The notes beneath the pieces are model-generated. The model saw nothing but the letters and a program-made list of their open reading frames with translations, was not told the origin of the DNA and did not search any database. From positions 124,001 through 188,000 of the forward strand of contig CANTUQ010000334.1 in assembly GCA_947683425.1 (NCBI GenBank): a stretch of DNA of 64,000 nucleotides, read 5' to 3'. The first letter of the stretch is position 1, and the number at the start of each line of letters is the position of its first letter. The position numbers and the translations under genes are program-made. Positions 1 to 10,300 of this stretch are shown here, piece after piece. This DNA is from Excoecaria cochinchinensis (lineage: Eukaryota > Streptophyta > Magnoliopsida > Malpighiales > Euphorbiaceae).

Positions 1-196
1 GCCAAAAATGGTGAAATCTTTGATCCGGGTCGAATAATTCAGGAAAACCTGATCGGAATAGCTACTGGGAGCCTGCGGTCACAATGCGTCGAGGATTGGC
101 TTCGTCGTGACCTGACGAATTTTTGCGGGCTTCTGAAGGCATTATACTAGGGGAAATCGCCGAAATCGAGAAATCGCCAAAAGTGGTGAAATTTTG

Positions 197-364
197 GATC
201 CGGGTCGAATAATTCAGGAAAACCTGATCGGAATAGCTACTGGGAGCCTGCCGGTCACAATGCGTCGAGGATTGGCTTCGTCGTGACCTGACGAATTTTT
301 GCGGGCTTCTGAAGGCATTATACTAGGGGAAATCGCCGAAATCGCCAAAAGTGGTGAAATTTTG
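197..364 (+). repeat. Representative 168-bp short monomer
   Basis: This is identical in plan to the 176-bp unit but has lost one 8-bp unit of the GAAATCG microrepeat: it reads CCGAAATCGCCAAAAG instead of CCGAAATCGAGAAATCGCC. I find 50 copies: 20 between 0.3 and 26.1 kb, none from 26.1 to 39.3 kb, 30 between 39.3 and 56.2 kb, and none after that. Because the missing bases lie between two direct GAAATCG copies, replication slippage or unequal recombination explains the form. The clustering suggests spread by amplification and gene conversion rather than repeated independent loss. Confidence 0.95.
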
Positions 365-540
365 GATCCGGGTCGAATAATTCAGGAAAACCTGATCGGA
401 ATAGCTACTGGGAGCCTGCCGGTCACAATGCGTCGAGGATTGGCTTCGTCGTGACCTGACGAATGTTTGCGGGCTTCTGAAGGCATTATACTAGGGGAAA
501 TCGCCGAAATCGAGAAATCGCCAAAAGTGGTGAAATTTTG
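365..540 (+). repeat. 176-bp monomer with GAATGTTTGC variant
   Basis: A full-length copy carrying T to G in the T-run (GAATGTTT in place of GAATTTTT). I see this rare variant in only five copies, near 461, 814, 1685, 5869 and 23919. The 1685 and 5869 copies lie exactly 4184 bp apart. It is a useful family marker linking the first block with the mosaic at 23.8 kb. Confidence 0.9.
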
Positions 541-557
541 GATCCGGGTCGAATAAT

Positions 558-571
558 TCAGGAAAACCTGA
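558..571 (+). repeat. Small inverted repeat TCAGG-AAAA-CCTGA (example copy)
   Basis: Five-base arms flank an AAAA loop at monomer positions 18-31. Just upstream, GAATAATTC forms a 4-bp dyad around one A. Short dyads are common in centromeric satellites that lack a CENP-B box. Functional meaning here is speculative. Confidence 0.65.
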
Positions 572-620
572 TCGGAATAGCTACTGGGAGCCTGCCGGTC
601 ACAATGCGTCGAGGATTGGC

Positions 621-639
621 TTCGTCGTGACCTGACGAA
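621..639 (+). repeat. Inverted repeat TTCGTC/GACGAA (example copy)
   Basis: Monomer positions 81-99 hold six-base arms TTCGTC and GACGAA around a 7-base centre GTGACCT, so a 6-bp stem is possible in single-stranded DNA or a transcript. It is present in nearly every monomer. About 13 copies (for example near 39471, 40161, 41881, 51275, 55438) read GACAAA, which breaks one pair. The GTGATCTG family changes only the centre. A role such as protein binding is conceivable but not shown. Confidence 0.75.
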
Positions 640-672
640 TTTTTGCGGGCTTCTGAAGGCATTATACTAGGG

Positions 673-698
673 GAAATCGCCGAAATCGAGAAATCGCC
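673..698 (+). repeat. GAAATCG microrepeat inside the monomer (example copy)
   Basis: GAAATCG occurs three times in 26 bp, at monomer positions 133, 142 and 150, i.e. spaced 9 and 8 bp. The 168-bp form has two units and the 159-bp form one. This short direct repeat is therefore the length-mutation hotspot of the satellite. A further GAAATTT lies at position 168. Confidence 0.93.
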
Positions 699-1399
699 AA
701 AAGTGGTGAAATTTTGGATCCGGGTCGAATAATTCAGGAAAACCTGATCGGAATAGCTACTGGGAGCCTGCCGGTCACAATGCGTCGAGGATTGGCTTCG
801 TCGTGACCTGACGAATGTTTGCGGGCTTCTGAAGGCATTATACTAGGGGAAATCGCCGAAATCGAGAAATCGCCAAAAGTGGTGAAATTTTGGATCCGGG
901 TCGAATAATTCAGGAAAACCTGATCGGAATAGCTACTGGGAGCCTGCCGGTCACAATGCGTCGAGGATTGGCTTCGTCGTGACCTGACGAATTTTTGCGG
1001 GCTTCTGAAGGCATTATACTAGGGGAAATCGCCGAAATCGAGAAATCGCCAAAAGTGGTGAAATTTTGGATCCGGGTCGAATAATTCAGGAAAACCTGAT
1101 CGGAATAGCTACTGGGAGCCTGCCGGTCACAATGCGTCGAGGATTGGCTTCGTCGTGACCTGACGAATTTTTGCGGGCTTCTGAAGGCATTATACTAGGG
1201 GAAATCGCCGAAATCGAGAAATCGCCAAAAGTGGTGAAATTTTGGATCCGGGTCGAATAATTCAGGAAAACCTGATCGGAATAGCTACTGGGAGCCTGCC
1301 GGTCACAATGCGTCGAGGATTGGCTTCGTCGTGACCTGACGAATTTTTGCGGGCTTCTGAAGGCATTATACTAGGGGAAATCGCCGAAATCGAGAAATC

Positions 1400-4300
1400 G
1401 CCAAAAGTGGTGAAATTTTGGATCCGGGTCGAATAATTCAGGAAAACCTGATCGGAATAGCTACTGGGAGCCTGCCGGTCACAATGCGTCGAGGATTGGC
1501 TTCGTCGTGACCTGACGAATTTTTGCGGGCTTCTGAAGGCATTATACTAGGGGAAATCGCCGAAATTGCCAAAAGTGGTGAAATTTTGGATCCGGGTCGA
1601 ATAATTCAGGAAAACCTGATCGGAATAGCTACTGGGAGCCTGCCGGTCACAATGCGTCGAGGATTGGCTTCGTCGTGACCTGACGAATGTTTGCGGGCTT
1701 CTGAAGGCATTATACTAGGGGAAATCGCCGAAATCGAGAAATCGCCAAAAGTGGTGAAATTTTGGATCCGGGTCGAATAATTCAGGAAAACCTGATCGGA
1801 ATAGCTACTGGGAGCCTGCCGGTCACAATGCGTCGAGGATTGGCTTCGTCGTGACCTGACGAATTTTTGCGGGCTTCTGAAGGCATTATACTAGGGGAAA
1901 TCGCCGAAATCGAGAAATCGCCAAAAGTGGTGAAATTTTTGATCCGGGTCGAATAATTCAGGAAAACCTGATCGGAATAGCTACTGGGAGCCTGCCGGTC
2001 ACAATGCGTCGAGGATTGGCTTCGTCGTGACCTGACGAATTTTTGCGGGCTTCTGAAGGCATTATACTAGGGGAAATCGCCGAAATCGCCAAAAGTGGTG
2101 AAATTTTGGATCCGGGTCGAATAATTCAGGAAAACCTGATCGGAATAGCTACTGGGAGCCTGACGGTCACAATGCGTCGAGGATTGGCTTCGTCGTGACC
2201 TGACGAATTTTTACGGGCTTCTGAAGGCATTATACTAGGGGAAATCGCCGAAATCGAGAAATCGCCAAAAGTGGTGAAATTTTGGATCCGGGTCGAATAA
2301 TTCAGGAAAACCTGATCGGAATAGCTACTGGGAGCCTGCCGGTCACAATGCGTCGAGGATTGGCTTCGTCGTGACCTGACGAATTTTTACGGGCTTCTGA
2401 AGGCATTATAATAGGGGAAATCGCCGAAATCGAGAAATCGCCAAAAGTGGTGAAATTTTGGATCCGGGTCGAATAATTCAGGAAAACCTGATCGGAATAG
2501 CTACTGGGAGCCTGCCGGTCACAATGCGTCGAGGATTGGCTTCGTCGTGACCTGACGAATTTTTGCGGGCTTCTGAAGGCATTATACTAGGGGAAATCGC
2601 CGAAATCGAGAAATCGCCAAAAGTGGTGAAATTTTGGATCCGGGTCGAATAATTCAGGAAAACCTGATCGGAATAGCTACTGGGAGCCTGCCGGTCACAA
2701 TGCGTCGAGGATTGGCTTCGTCGTGACCTGACGAATTTTTACGGGCTTCTGAAGGCATTATAATAGGGGAAATCGCCGAAATCGAGAAATCGCCAAAAGT
2801 GGTGAAATTTTGGATCCGGGTCGAATAATTCAGGAAAACCTGATCGGAATAGCTACTGGGAGCCTGCCGGTCACAATGCGTCGAGGATTGGCTTCGTCGT
2901 GACCTGACGAATTTTTGCGGGCTTCTGAAGGCATTATACTAGGGGAAATCGCCGAAATCGAGAAATCGCCAAAAGTGGTGAAATTTTGGATCCGGGTCGA
3001 ATAATTCAGGAAAACCTAATCGGAATAGCTACTGGGAGCCTGCCGGTCACAATGCGTCGAGGATTGGCTTCGTCGTGACCTGACGAATTTTTGCGGGCTT
3101 CTGAAGGCATTATACTAGGGGAAATCGCCGAAATCGAGAAATCGCCAAAAGTGGTGAAATTTTGGATCCGGGTCGAATAATTCAGGAAAACCTGATCGGA
3201 ATAGCTACTGGGAGCCTGCCGGTCACAATGCGTCGAGGATTGGCTTCGTCGTGACCTGACGAATTTTTGCGGGCTTCTGAAGGCATTATACTAGGGGAAA
3301 TCGCCGAAATCGAGAAATCGCCAAAAGTGGTGAAATTTTGGATCCGGGTCGAATAATTCAGGAAAACCTGATCGGAATAGCTACTGGGAGCCTGCCGGTC
3401 ACAATGCGTCGAGGATTGGCTTCGTCGTGACCTGACGAATTTTTGCGGGCTTCTGAAGGCATTATACTAGGGGAAATCGCCGAAATCGAGAAATCGCCAA
3501 AAGTGGTGAAATTTTGGATCCGGGTCGAATAATTTAGGAAAACCTGATCGGAATAGCTACTGGGAGCCTGCCGGTCACAATGCGTCGAGGATTGGCTTCG
3601 TCGTGACCTGACGAATTTTTGCGGGCTTCTGAAGGCATTATACTAGGGGAAATCGCCGAAATCGCCAAAAGTGGTGAAATTTTGGATCCGGGTCGAATAA
3701 TTCAGGAAAACCTGATCGGAATAGCTACTGGGAGCCTGCCGGTCACAATGCGTCGAGGATTGGCTTCGTCGTGACCTGACGAATTTTTACGGGCTTCTGA
3801 AGGCATTATACTAGGGGAAATCGCCGAAATCGAGAAATCGCCAAAAGTGGTGAAATTTTGGATCCGGGTCGAATAATTCAGGAAAACCTGATCGGAATAG
3901 CTACTGGGAGCCTGCCGGTCACAATGCGTCGAGGATTGGCTTCGTCGTGACCTGACGAATTTTTACGGGCTTCTTAAGGCATTATACTAGGGGAAATCGC
4001 CGAAATCGAGAAATCGCCAAAAGTGGTGAAATTTTGGATCCGGGTCGAATAATTCAGGAAAACCTGATCGGAATAGCTACTGGGAGCCTGCCGGTCACAA
4101 TGCGTCGAGGATTGGCTTCGTCGTGACCTGACGAATTTTTGCGGGCTTCTGAAGGCATTATATTAGGGGAAATCGCCGAAATCGAGAAATCGCCAAAAGT
4201 GGTGAAATTTTTGATCCGGGTCGAATAATTCAGGAAAACCTGATCGGAATAGCTACTGGGAGCCTGCCGGTCACAATGCGTCGAGGATTGGCTTCGTCGT

Positions 4301-5180
4301 GACCTGACGAATTTTTGCGGGCTTCTGAAGGCATTATACTAGGGGAAATCGCCGAAATCGCCAAAAGTGGTGAAATTTTGGATCCGGGTCGAATAATTCA
4401 GGAAAACCTGATCGGAATAGCTACTGGGAGCCTGCCGGTCACAATGCGTCGAGGATTGGCTTCGTCGTGACCTGACGAATTTTTACGGGCTTCTGAAGGC
4501 ATTATACTAGGGGAAATCGCCGAAATCGAGAAATCGCCAAAAGTGGTGAAATTTTGGATCCGGGTCGAATAATTCAGGAAAACCTGATCGGAATAGCTAC
4601 TGGGAGCCTGCCGGTCACAATGCGTCGAGGATTGGCTTCGTCGTGACCTGACGAATTTTTACGGGCTTCTGAAGGCATTATACTAGGGGAAATCGCCGAA
4701 ATCGAGAAATCGCCAAAAGTGGTGAAATTTTGGATCCGGGTCGAATAATTCAGGAAAACCTGATCGGAATAGCTACTGGGAGCCTGCCGGTCACAATGCG
4801 TCGAGGATTGGCTTCGTCGTGACCTGACGAATTTTTGCGGGCTTCTGAAGGCATTATACTAGGGGAAATCGCCGAAATCGAGAAATCGCCAAAAGTGGTG
4901 AAATTTTGGATCCGGGTCGAATAATTCAGGAAAACCTAATCGGAATAGCTACTGGGAGCCTGCCGGTCACAATGCGTCGAGGATTGGCTTCGTCGTGACC
5001 TGACGAATTTTTGCGGGCTTCTGAAGGCATTATACTAGGGAAAATCGCCGAAATCGAGAAATCGCCAAAAGTGGTGAAATTTTGGATCCGGGTCGAATAA
5101 TTCAGGAAAACCTGATCGGAATAGCTACTGGGAGCCTGCCGGTCACAATGCGTCGAGGATTGGCTTCGTCGTGACCTGAC
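1400..5180 (+). repeat. 4184-bp higher-order repeat, copy 1 (approximate limits)
   Basis: All rare variants I checked in this stretch reappear 4184 bp downstream in the same order, including AGGGAAAATCGCC (5037/9221). Limits are approximate: upstream near 1.2-1.4 kb the pattern of short and long monomers no longer agrees, and at about 5185 this copy has TTTTTAC where its partner has TTTTTGC. Confidence 0.85.
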
Positions 5181-5583
5181 GAATTTTTACGGGCTTCTGA
5201 AGGCATTATACTAGGGGAAATCGCCGAAATCGAGAAATCGCCAAAAGTGGTGAAATTTTGGATCCGGGTCGAATAATTCAGGAAAACCTGATCGGAATAG
5301 CTACTGGGAGCCTGCCGGTCACAATGCGTCGAGGATTGGCTTCGTCGTGACCTGACGAATTTTTACGGGCTTCTGAAGGCATTATACTAGGGGAAATCAC
5401 CGAAATCGCCAAAAGTGGTGAAATTTTGGATCCGGGTCGAATAATTCAGGAAAACCTGATCGGAATAGCTACTGGGAGCCTGCCGGTCACAATGCGTCGA
5501 GGATTGGCTTCGTCGTGACCTGACGAATTTTTACGGGCTTCTGAAGGCATTATACTAGGGGAAATCGCCGAAATCGAGAAATC

Positions 5584-8500
5584 GCCAAAAGTGGTGAAAT
5601 TTTGGATCCGGGTCGAATAATTCAGGAAAACCTGATCGGAATAGCTACTGGGAGCCTGCCGGTCACAATGCGTCGAGGATTGGCTTCGTCGTGACCTGAC
5701 GAATTTTTGCGGGCTTCTGAAGGCATTATACTAGGGGAAATCGCCGAAATTGCCAAAAGTGGTGAAATTTTGGATCCGGGTCGAATAATTCAGGAAAACC
5801 TGATCGGAATAGCTACTGGGAGCCTGCCGGTCACAATGCGTCGAGGATTGGCTTCGTCGTGACCTGACGAATGTTTGCGGGCTTCTGAAGGCATTATACT
5901 AGGGGAAATCGCCGAAATCGAGAAATCGCCAAAAGTGGTGAAATTTTGGATCCGGGTCGAATAATTCAGGAAAACCTGATCGGAATAGCTACTGGGAGCC
6001 TGCCGGTCACAATGCGTCGAGGATTGGCTTCGTCGTGACCTGACGAATTTTTGCGGGCTTCTGAAGGCATTATACTAGGGGAAATCGCCGAAATCGAGAA
6101 ATCGCCAAAAGTGGTGAAATTTTTGATCCGGGTCGAATAATTCAGGAAAACCTGATCGGAATAGCTACTGGGAGCCTGCCGGTCACAATGCGTCGAGGAT
6201 TGGCTTCGTCGTGACCTGACGAATTTTTGCGGGCTTCTGAAGGCATTATACTAGGGGAAATCGCCGAAATCGCCAAAAGTGGTGAAATTTTGGATCCGGG
6301 TCGAATAATTCAGGAAAACCTGATCGGAATAGCTACTGGGAGCCTGACGGTCACAATGCGTCGAGGATTGGCTTCGTCGTGACCTGACGAATTTTTACGG
6401 GCTTCTGAAGGCATTATACTAGGGGAAATCGCCGAAATCGAGAAATCGCCAAAAGTGGTGAAATTTTGGATCCGGGTCGAATAATTCAGGAAAACCTGAT
6501 CGGAATAGCTACTGGGAGCCTGCCGGTCACAATGCGTCGAGGATTGGCTTCGTCGTGACCTGACGAATTTTTACGGGCTTCTGAAGGCATTATAATAGGG
6601 GAAATCGCCGAAATCGAGAAATCGCCAAAAGTGGTGAAATTTTGGATCCGGGTCGAATAATTCAGGAAAACCTGATCGGAATAGCTACTGGGAGCCTGCC
6701 GGTCACAATGCGTCGAGGATTGGCTTCGTCGTGACCTGACGAATTTTTGCGGGCTTCTGAAGGCATTATACTAGGGGAAATCGCCGAAATCGAGAAATCG
6801 CCAAAAGTGGTGAAATTTTGGATCCGGGTCGAATAATTCAGGAAAACCTGATCGGAATAGCTACTGGGAGCCTGCCGGTCACAATGCGTCGAGGATTGGC
6901 TTCGTCGTGACCTGACGAATTTTTACGGGCTTCTGAAGGCATTATAATAGGGGAAATCGCCGAAATCGAGAAATCGCCAAAAGTGGTGAAATTTTGGATC
7001 CGGGTCGAATAATTCAGGAAAACCTGATCGGAATAGCTACTGGGAGCCTGCCGGTCACAATGCGTCGAGGATTGGCTTCGTCGTGACCTGACGAATTTTT
7101 GCGGGCTTCTGAAGGCATTATACTAGGGGAAATCGCCGAAATCGAGAAATCGCCAAAAGTGGTGAAATTTTGGATCCGGGTCGAATAATTCAGGAAAACC
7201 TAATCGGAATAGCTACTGGGAGCCTGCCGGTCACAATGCGTCGAGGATTGGCTTCGTCGTGACCTGACGAATTTTTGCGGGCTTCTGAAGGCATTATACT
7301 AGGGGAAATCGCCGAAATCGAGAAATCGCCAAAAGTGGTGAAATTTTGGATCCGGGTCGAATAATTCAGGAAAACCTGATCGGAATAGCTACTGGGAGCC
7401 TGCCGGTCACAATGCGTCGAGGATTGGCTTCGTCGTGACCTGACGAATTTTTGCGGGCTTCTGAAGGCATTATACTAGGGGAAATCGCCGAAATCGAGAA
7501 ATCGCCAAAAGTGGTGAAATTTTGGATCCGGGTCGAATAATTCAGGAAAACCTGATCGGAATAGCTACTGGGAGCCTGCCGGTCACAATGCGTCGAGGAT
7601 TGGCTTCGTCGTGACCTGACGAATTTTTGCGGGCTTCTGAAGGCATTATACTAGGGGAAATCGCCGAAATCGAGAAATCGCCAAAAGTGGTGAAATTTTG
7701 GATCCGGGTCGAATAATTTAGGAAAACCTGATCGGAATAGCTACTGGGAGCCTGCCGGTCACAATGCGTCGAGGATTGGCTTCGTCGTGACCTGACGAAT
7801 TTTTGCGGGCTTCTGAAGGCATTATACTAGGGGAAATCGCCGAAATCGCCAAAAGTGGTGAAATTTTGGATCCGGGTCGAATAATTCAGGAAAACCTGAT
7901 CGGAATAGCTACTGGGAGCCTGCCGGTCACAATGCGTCGAGGATTGGCTTCGTCGTGACCTGACGAATTTTTACGGGCTTCTGAAGGCATTATACTAGGG
8001 GAAATCGCCGAAATCGAGAAATCGCCAAAAGTGGTGAAATTTTGGATCCGGGTCGAATAATTCAGGAAAACCTGATCGGAATAGCTACTGGGAGCCTGCC
8101 GGTCACAATGCGTCGAGGATTGGCTTCGTCGTGACCTGACGAATTTTTACGGGCTTCTTAAGGCATTATACTAGGGGAAATCGCCGAAATCGAGAAATCG
8201 CCAAAAGTGGTGAAATTTTGGATCCGGGTCGAATAATTCAGGAAAACCTGATCGGAATAGCTACTGGGAGCCTGCCGGTCACAATGCGTCGAGGATTGGC
8301 TTCGTCGTGACCTGACGAATTTTTGCGGGCTTCTGAAGGCATTATATTAGGGGAAATCGCCGAAATCGAGAAATCGCCAAAAGTGGTGAAATTTTTGATC
8401 CGGGTCGAATAATTCAGGAAAACCTGATCGGAATAGCTACTGGGAGCCTGCCGGTCACAATGCGTCGAGGATTGGCTTCGTCGTGACCTGACGAATTTTT

Positions 8501-9364
8501 GCGGGCTTCTGAAGGCATTATACTAGGGGAAATCGCCGAAATCGCCAAAAGTGGTGAAATTTTGGATCCGGGTCGAATAATTCAGGAAAACCTGATCGGA
8601 ATAGCTACTGGGAGCCTGCCGGTCACAATGCGTCGAGGATTGGCTTCGTCGTGACCTGACGAATTTTTACGGGCTTCTGAAGGCATTATACTAGGGGAAA
8701 TCGCCGAAATCGAGAAATCGCCAAAAGTGGTGAAATTTTGGATCCGGGTCGAATAATTCAGGAAAACCTGATCGGAATAGCTACTGGGAGCCTGCCGGTC
8801 ACAATGCGTCGAGGATTGGCTTCGTCGTGACCTGACGAATTTTTACGGGCTTCTGAAGGCATTATACTAGGGGAAATCGCCGAAATCGAGAAATCGCCAA
8901 AAGTGGTGAAATTTTGGATCCGGGTCGAATAATTCAGGAAAACCTGATCGGAATAGCTACTGGGAGCCTGCCGGTCACAATGCGTCGAGGATTGGCTTCG
9001 TCGTGACCTGACGAATTTTTGCGGGCTTCTGAAGGCATTATACTAGGGGAAATCGCCGAAATCGAGAAATCGCCAAAAGTGGTGAAATTTTGGATCCGGG
9101 TCGAATAATTCAGGAAAACCTAATCGGAATAGCTACTGGGAGCCTGCCGGTCACAATGCGTCGAGGATTGGCTTCGTCGTGACCTGACGAATTTTTGCGG
9201 GCTTCTGAAGGCATTATACTAGGGAAAATCGCCGAAATCGAGAAATCGCCAAAAGTGGTGAAATTTTGGATCCGGGTCGAATAATTCAGGAAAACCTGAT
9301 CGGAATAGCTACTGGGAGCCTGCCGGTCACAATGCGTCGAGGATTGGCTTCGTCGTGACCTGAC
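5584..9364 (+). repeat. 4184-bp higher-order repeat, copy 2 (approximate limits)
   Basis: Partner of the segment at about 1.4-5.2 kb, collinear over roughly 3.8 kb with the same markers and the same positions of 168-bp monomers. Near-identity over this length indicates recent duplication of about 24 monomers or conversion between them. Confidence 0.85.
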
Positions 9365-10300
9365 GAATTTTTGCGGGCTTCTGAAGGCATTATACTAGGG
9401 GAAATCGCCGAAATCGAGAAATCGCCAAAAGTGGTGAAATTTTGGATCCGGGTCGAATAATTCAGGAAAACCTGATCGGAATAGCTACTGGGAGCCTGCC
9501 GGTCACAATGCGTCGAGGATTGGCTTCGTCGTGACCTGACGAATTTTTGCGGGCTTCTGAAGGCATTATACTAGGGGAAATCGCCGAAATCGAGAAATCG
9601 CCAAAAGTGGTGAAATTTTGGATCCGGGTCGAATAATTTAGGAAAACCTGATCGGAATAGCTACTGGGAGCCTGCCGGTCACAATGCGTCGAGGATTGGC
9701 TTCGTCGTGACCTGACGAATTTTTGCGGGCTTCTGAAGGCATTATACTAGGGGAAATCGCCGAAATCGCCAAAAGTGGTGAAATTTTGGATCCGGGTCGA
9801 ATAATTCAGGAAAACCTGATCGGAATAGCTACTGGGAGCCTGCCGGTCACAATGCGTCGAGGATTGGCTTCGTCGTGACCTGACGAATTTTTACGGGCTT
9901 CTGAAGGCATTATACTAGGGGAAATCGCCGAAATCGAGAAATCGCCAAAAGTGGTGAAATTTTGGATCCGGGTCGAATAATTCAGGAAAACCTGATCGGA
10001 ATAGCTACTGGGAGCCTGCCGGTCACAATGCGTCGAGGATTGGCTTCGTCGTGACCTGACGAATTTTTACGGGCTTCTTAAGGCATTATACTACGGGAAA
10101 TCGCCGAAATCGAGAAATCGCCAAAAGTGGTGAAATTTTGGATCCGGGTCGAATAATTCAGGAAAACCTGATCGGAATAGCTACTGGGAGCCTGCCGGTC
10201 ACAATGCGTCGAGGATTTGCTTCGTCGTGACCTGACGAATTTTTGCGGGCTTCTGAAGGCATTATACTAGGGGAAATCGCCGAAATCGAGAAATCGCCAA

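Larger units (their letters stand above)
541..716 (+). repeat. Representative standard 176-bp monomer
   Basis: I set the phase to begin at GATCC of the BamHI site. In this phase the monomer carries GATCCGGGTCG (1-11), a small dyad TCAGG/CCTGA (18-31), CTACTGGGAGCCTGCCGG (41-58), TGCGTCGAGG (65-74), a TTCGTC/GACGAA dyad (81-99), a T-run with the variable base A or G (101-105), CTTCTGAAGGC (110-120), ATTATACTAGGGG (121-133), a GAAATCG microrepeat (133-158) and GTGGTGAAATTTTG (163-176). My consensus count is 85 G+C of 176, with 50 G, 35 C and 14 CpG. The length is not divisible by three, so any reading frame shifts at each copy; this argues against a repeat protein. Confidence 0.95.
1..10300 (+). 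repeat. Block 1: G/A-mixed copies with 4184-bp higher-order repeat
   Basis: Standard monomers with 11 scattered 168-bp copies. The base after the T-run varies (TTTTTGCGGG or TTTTTACGGG). A long segment recurs with a 4184-bp offset: shared rare variants are AAATTGCC (1565/5749), GAATGTTT (1685/5869), AGCCTGACGG (2161/6345), CCTAATCGG (3013/7197), AATTTAGG (3531/7715) and TTCTTAAGG (3971/8155). 4184 bp equals 24 monomers, 5 of them 168 bp. A second spacing of 1920 bp (11 monomers) is nested inside it. The first monomer of the window is one base short (GCCTGCGGTC). No gene is visible. Confidence 0.92.

Noticed and set aside
545..556. RNA polymerase III B-box-like GGGTCGAATAATTC.
   Set aside because: It deviates from GWTCRANNC at two positions, and there is no A box or T-run terminator at a suitable distance. 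No tRNA or SINE structure is present.
621..636. Possible CENP-B box at TTCGTCGTGACCTGAC.
   Set aside because: Only the TTCG core matches; the required A and the CGGG half are missing. The minus strand of GGGTCGAA also fails.
661..676. TATA-like ATTATACTAG as a promoter in each monomer.
   Set aside because: It is a short AT-rich match in every copy, with no supporting initiator, coding or transcript feature. The 159-bp and 167-bp copies alter it without any visible consequence.
1..10300. CRISPR array (regularly spaced repeats).
   Set aside because: There are no unique spacers; the whole 176-bp unit is repeated, which is tandem satellite organisation.
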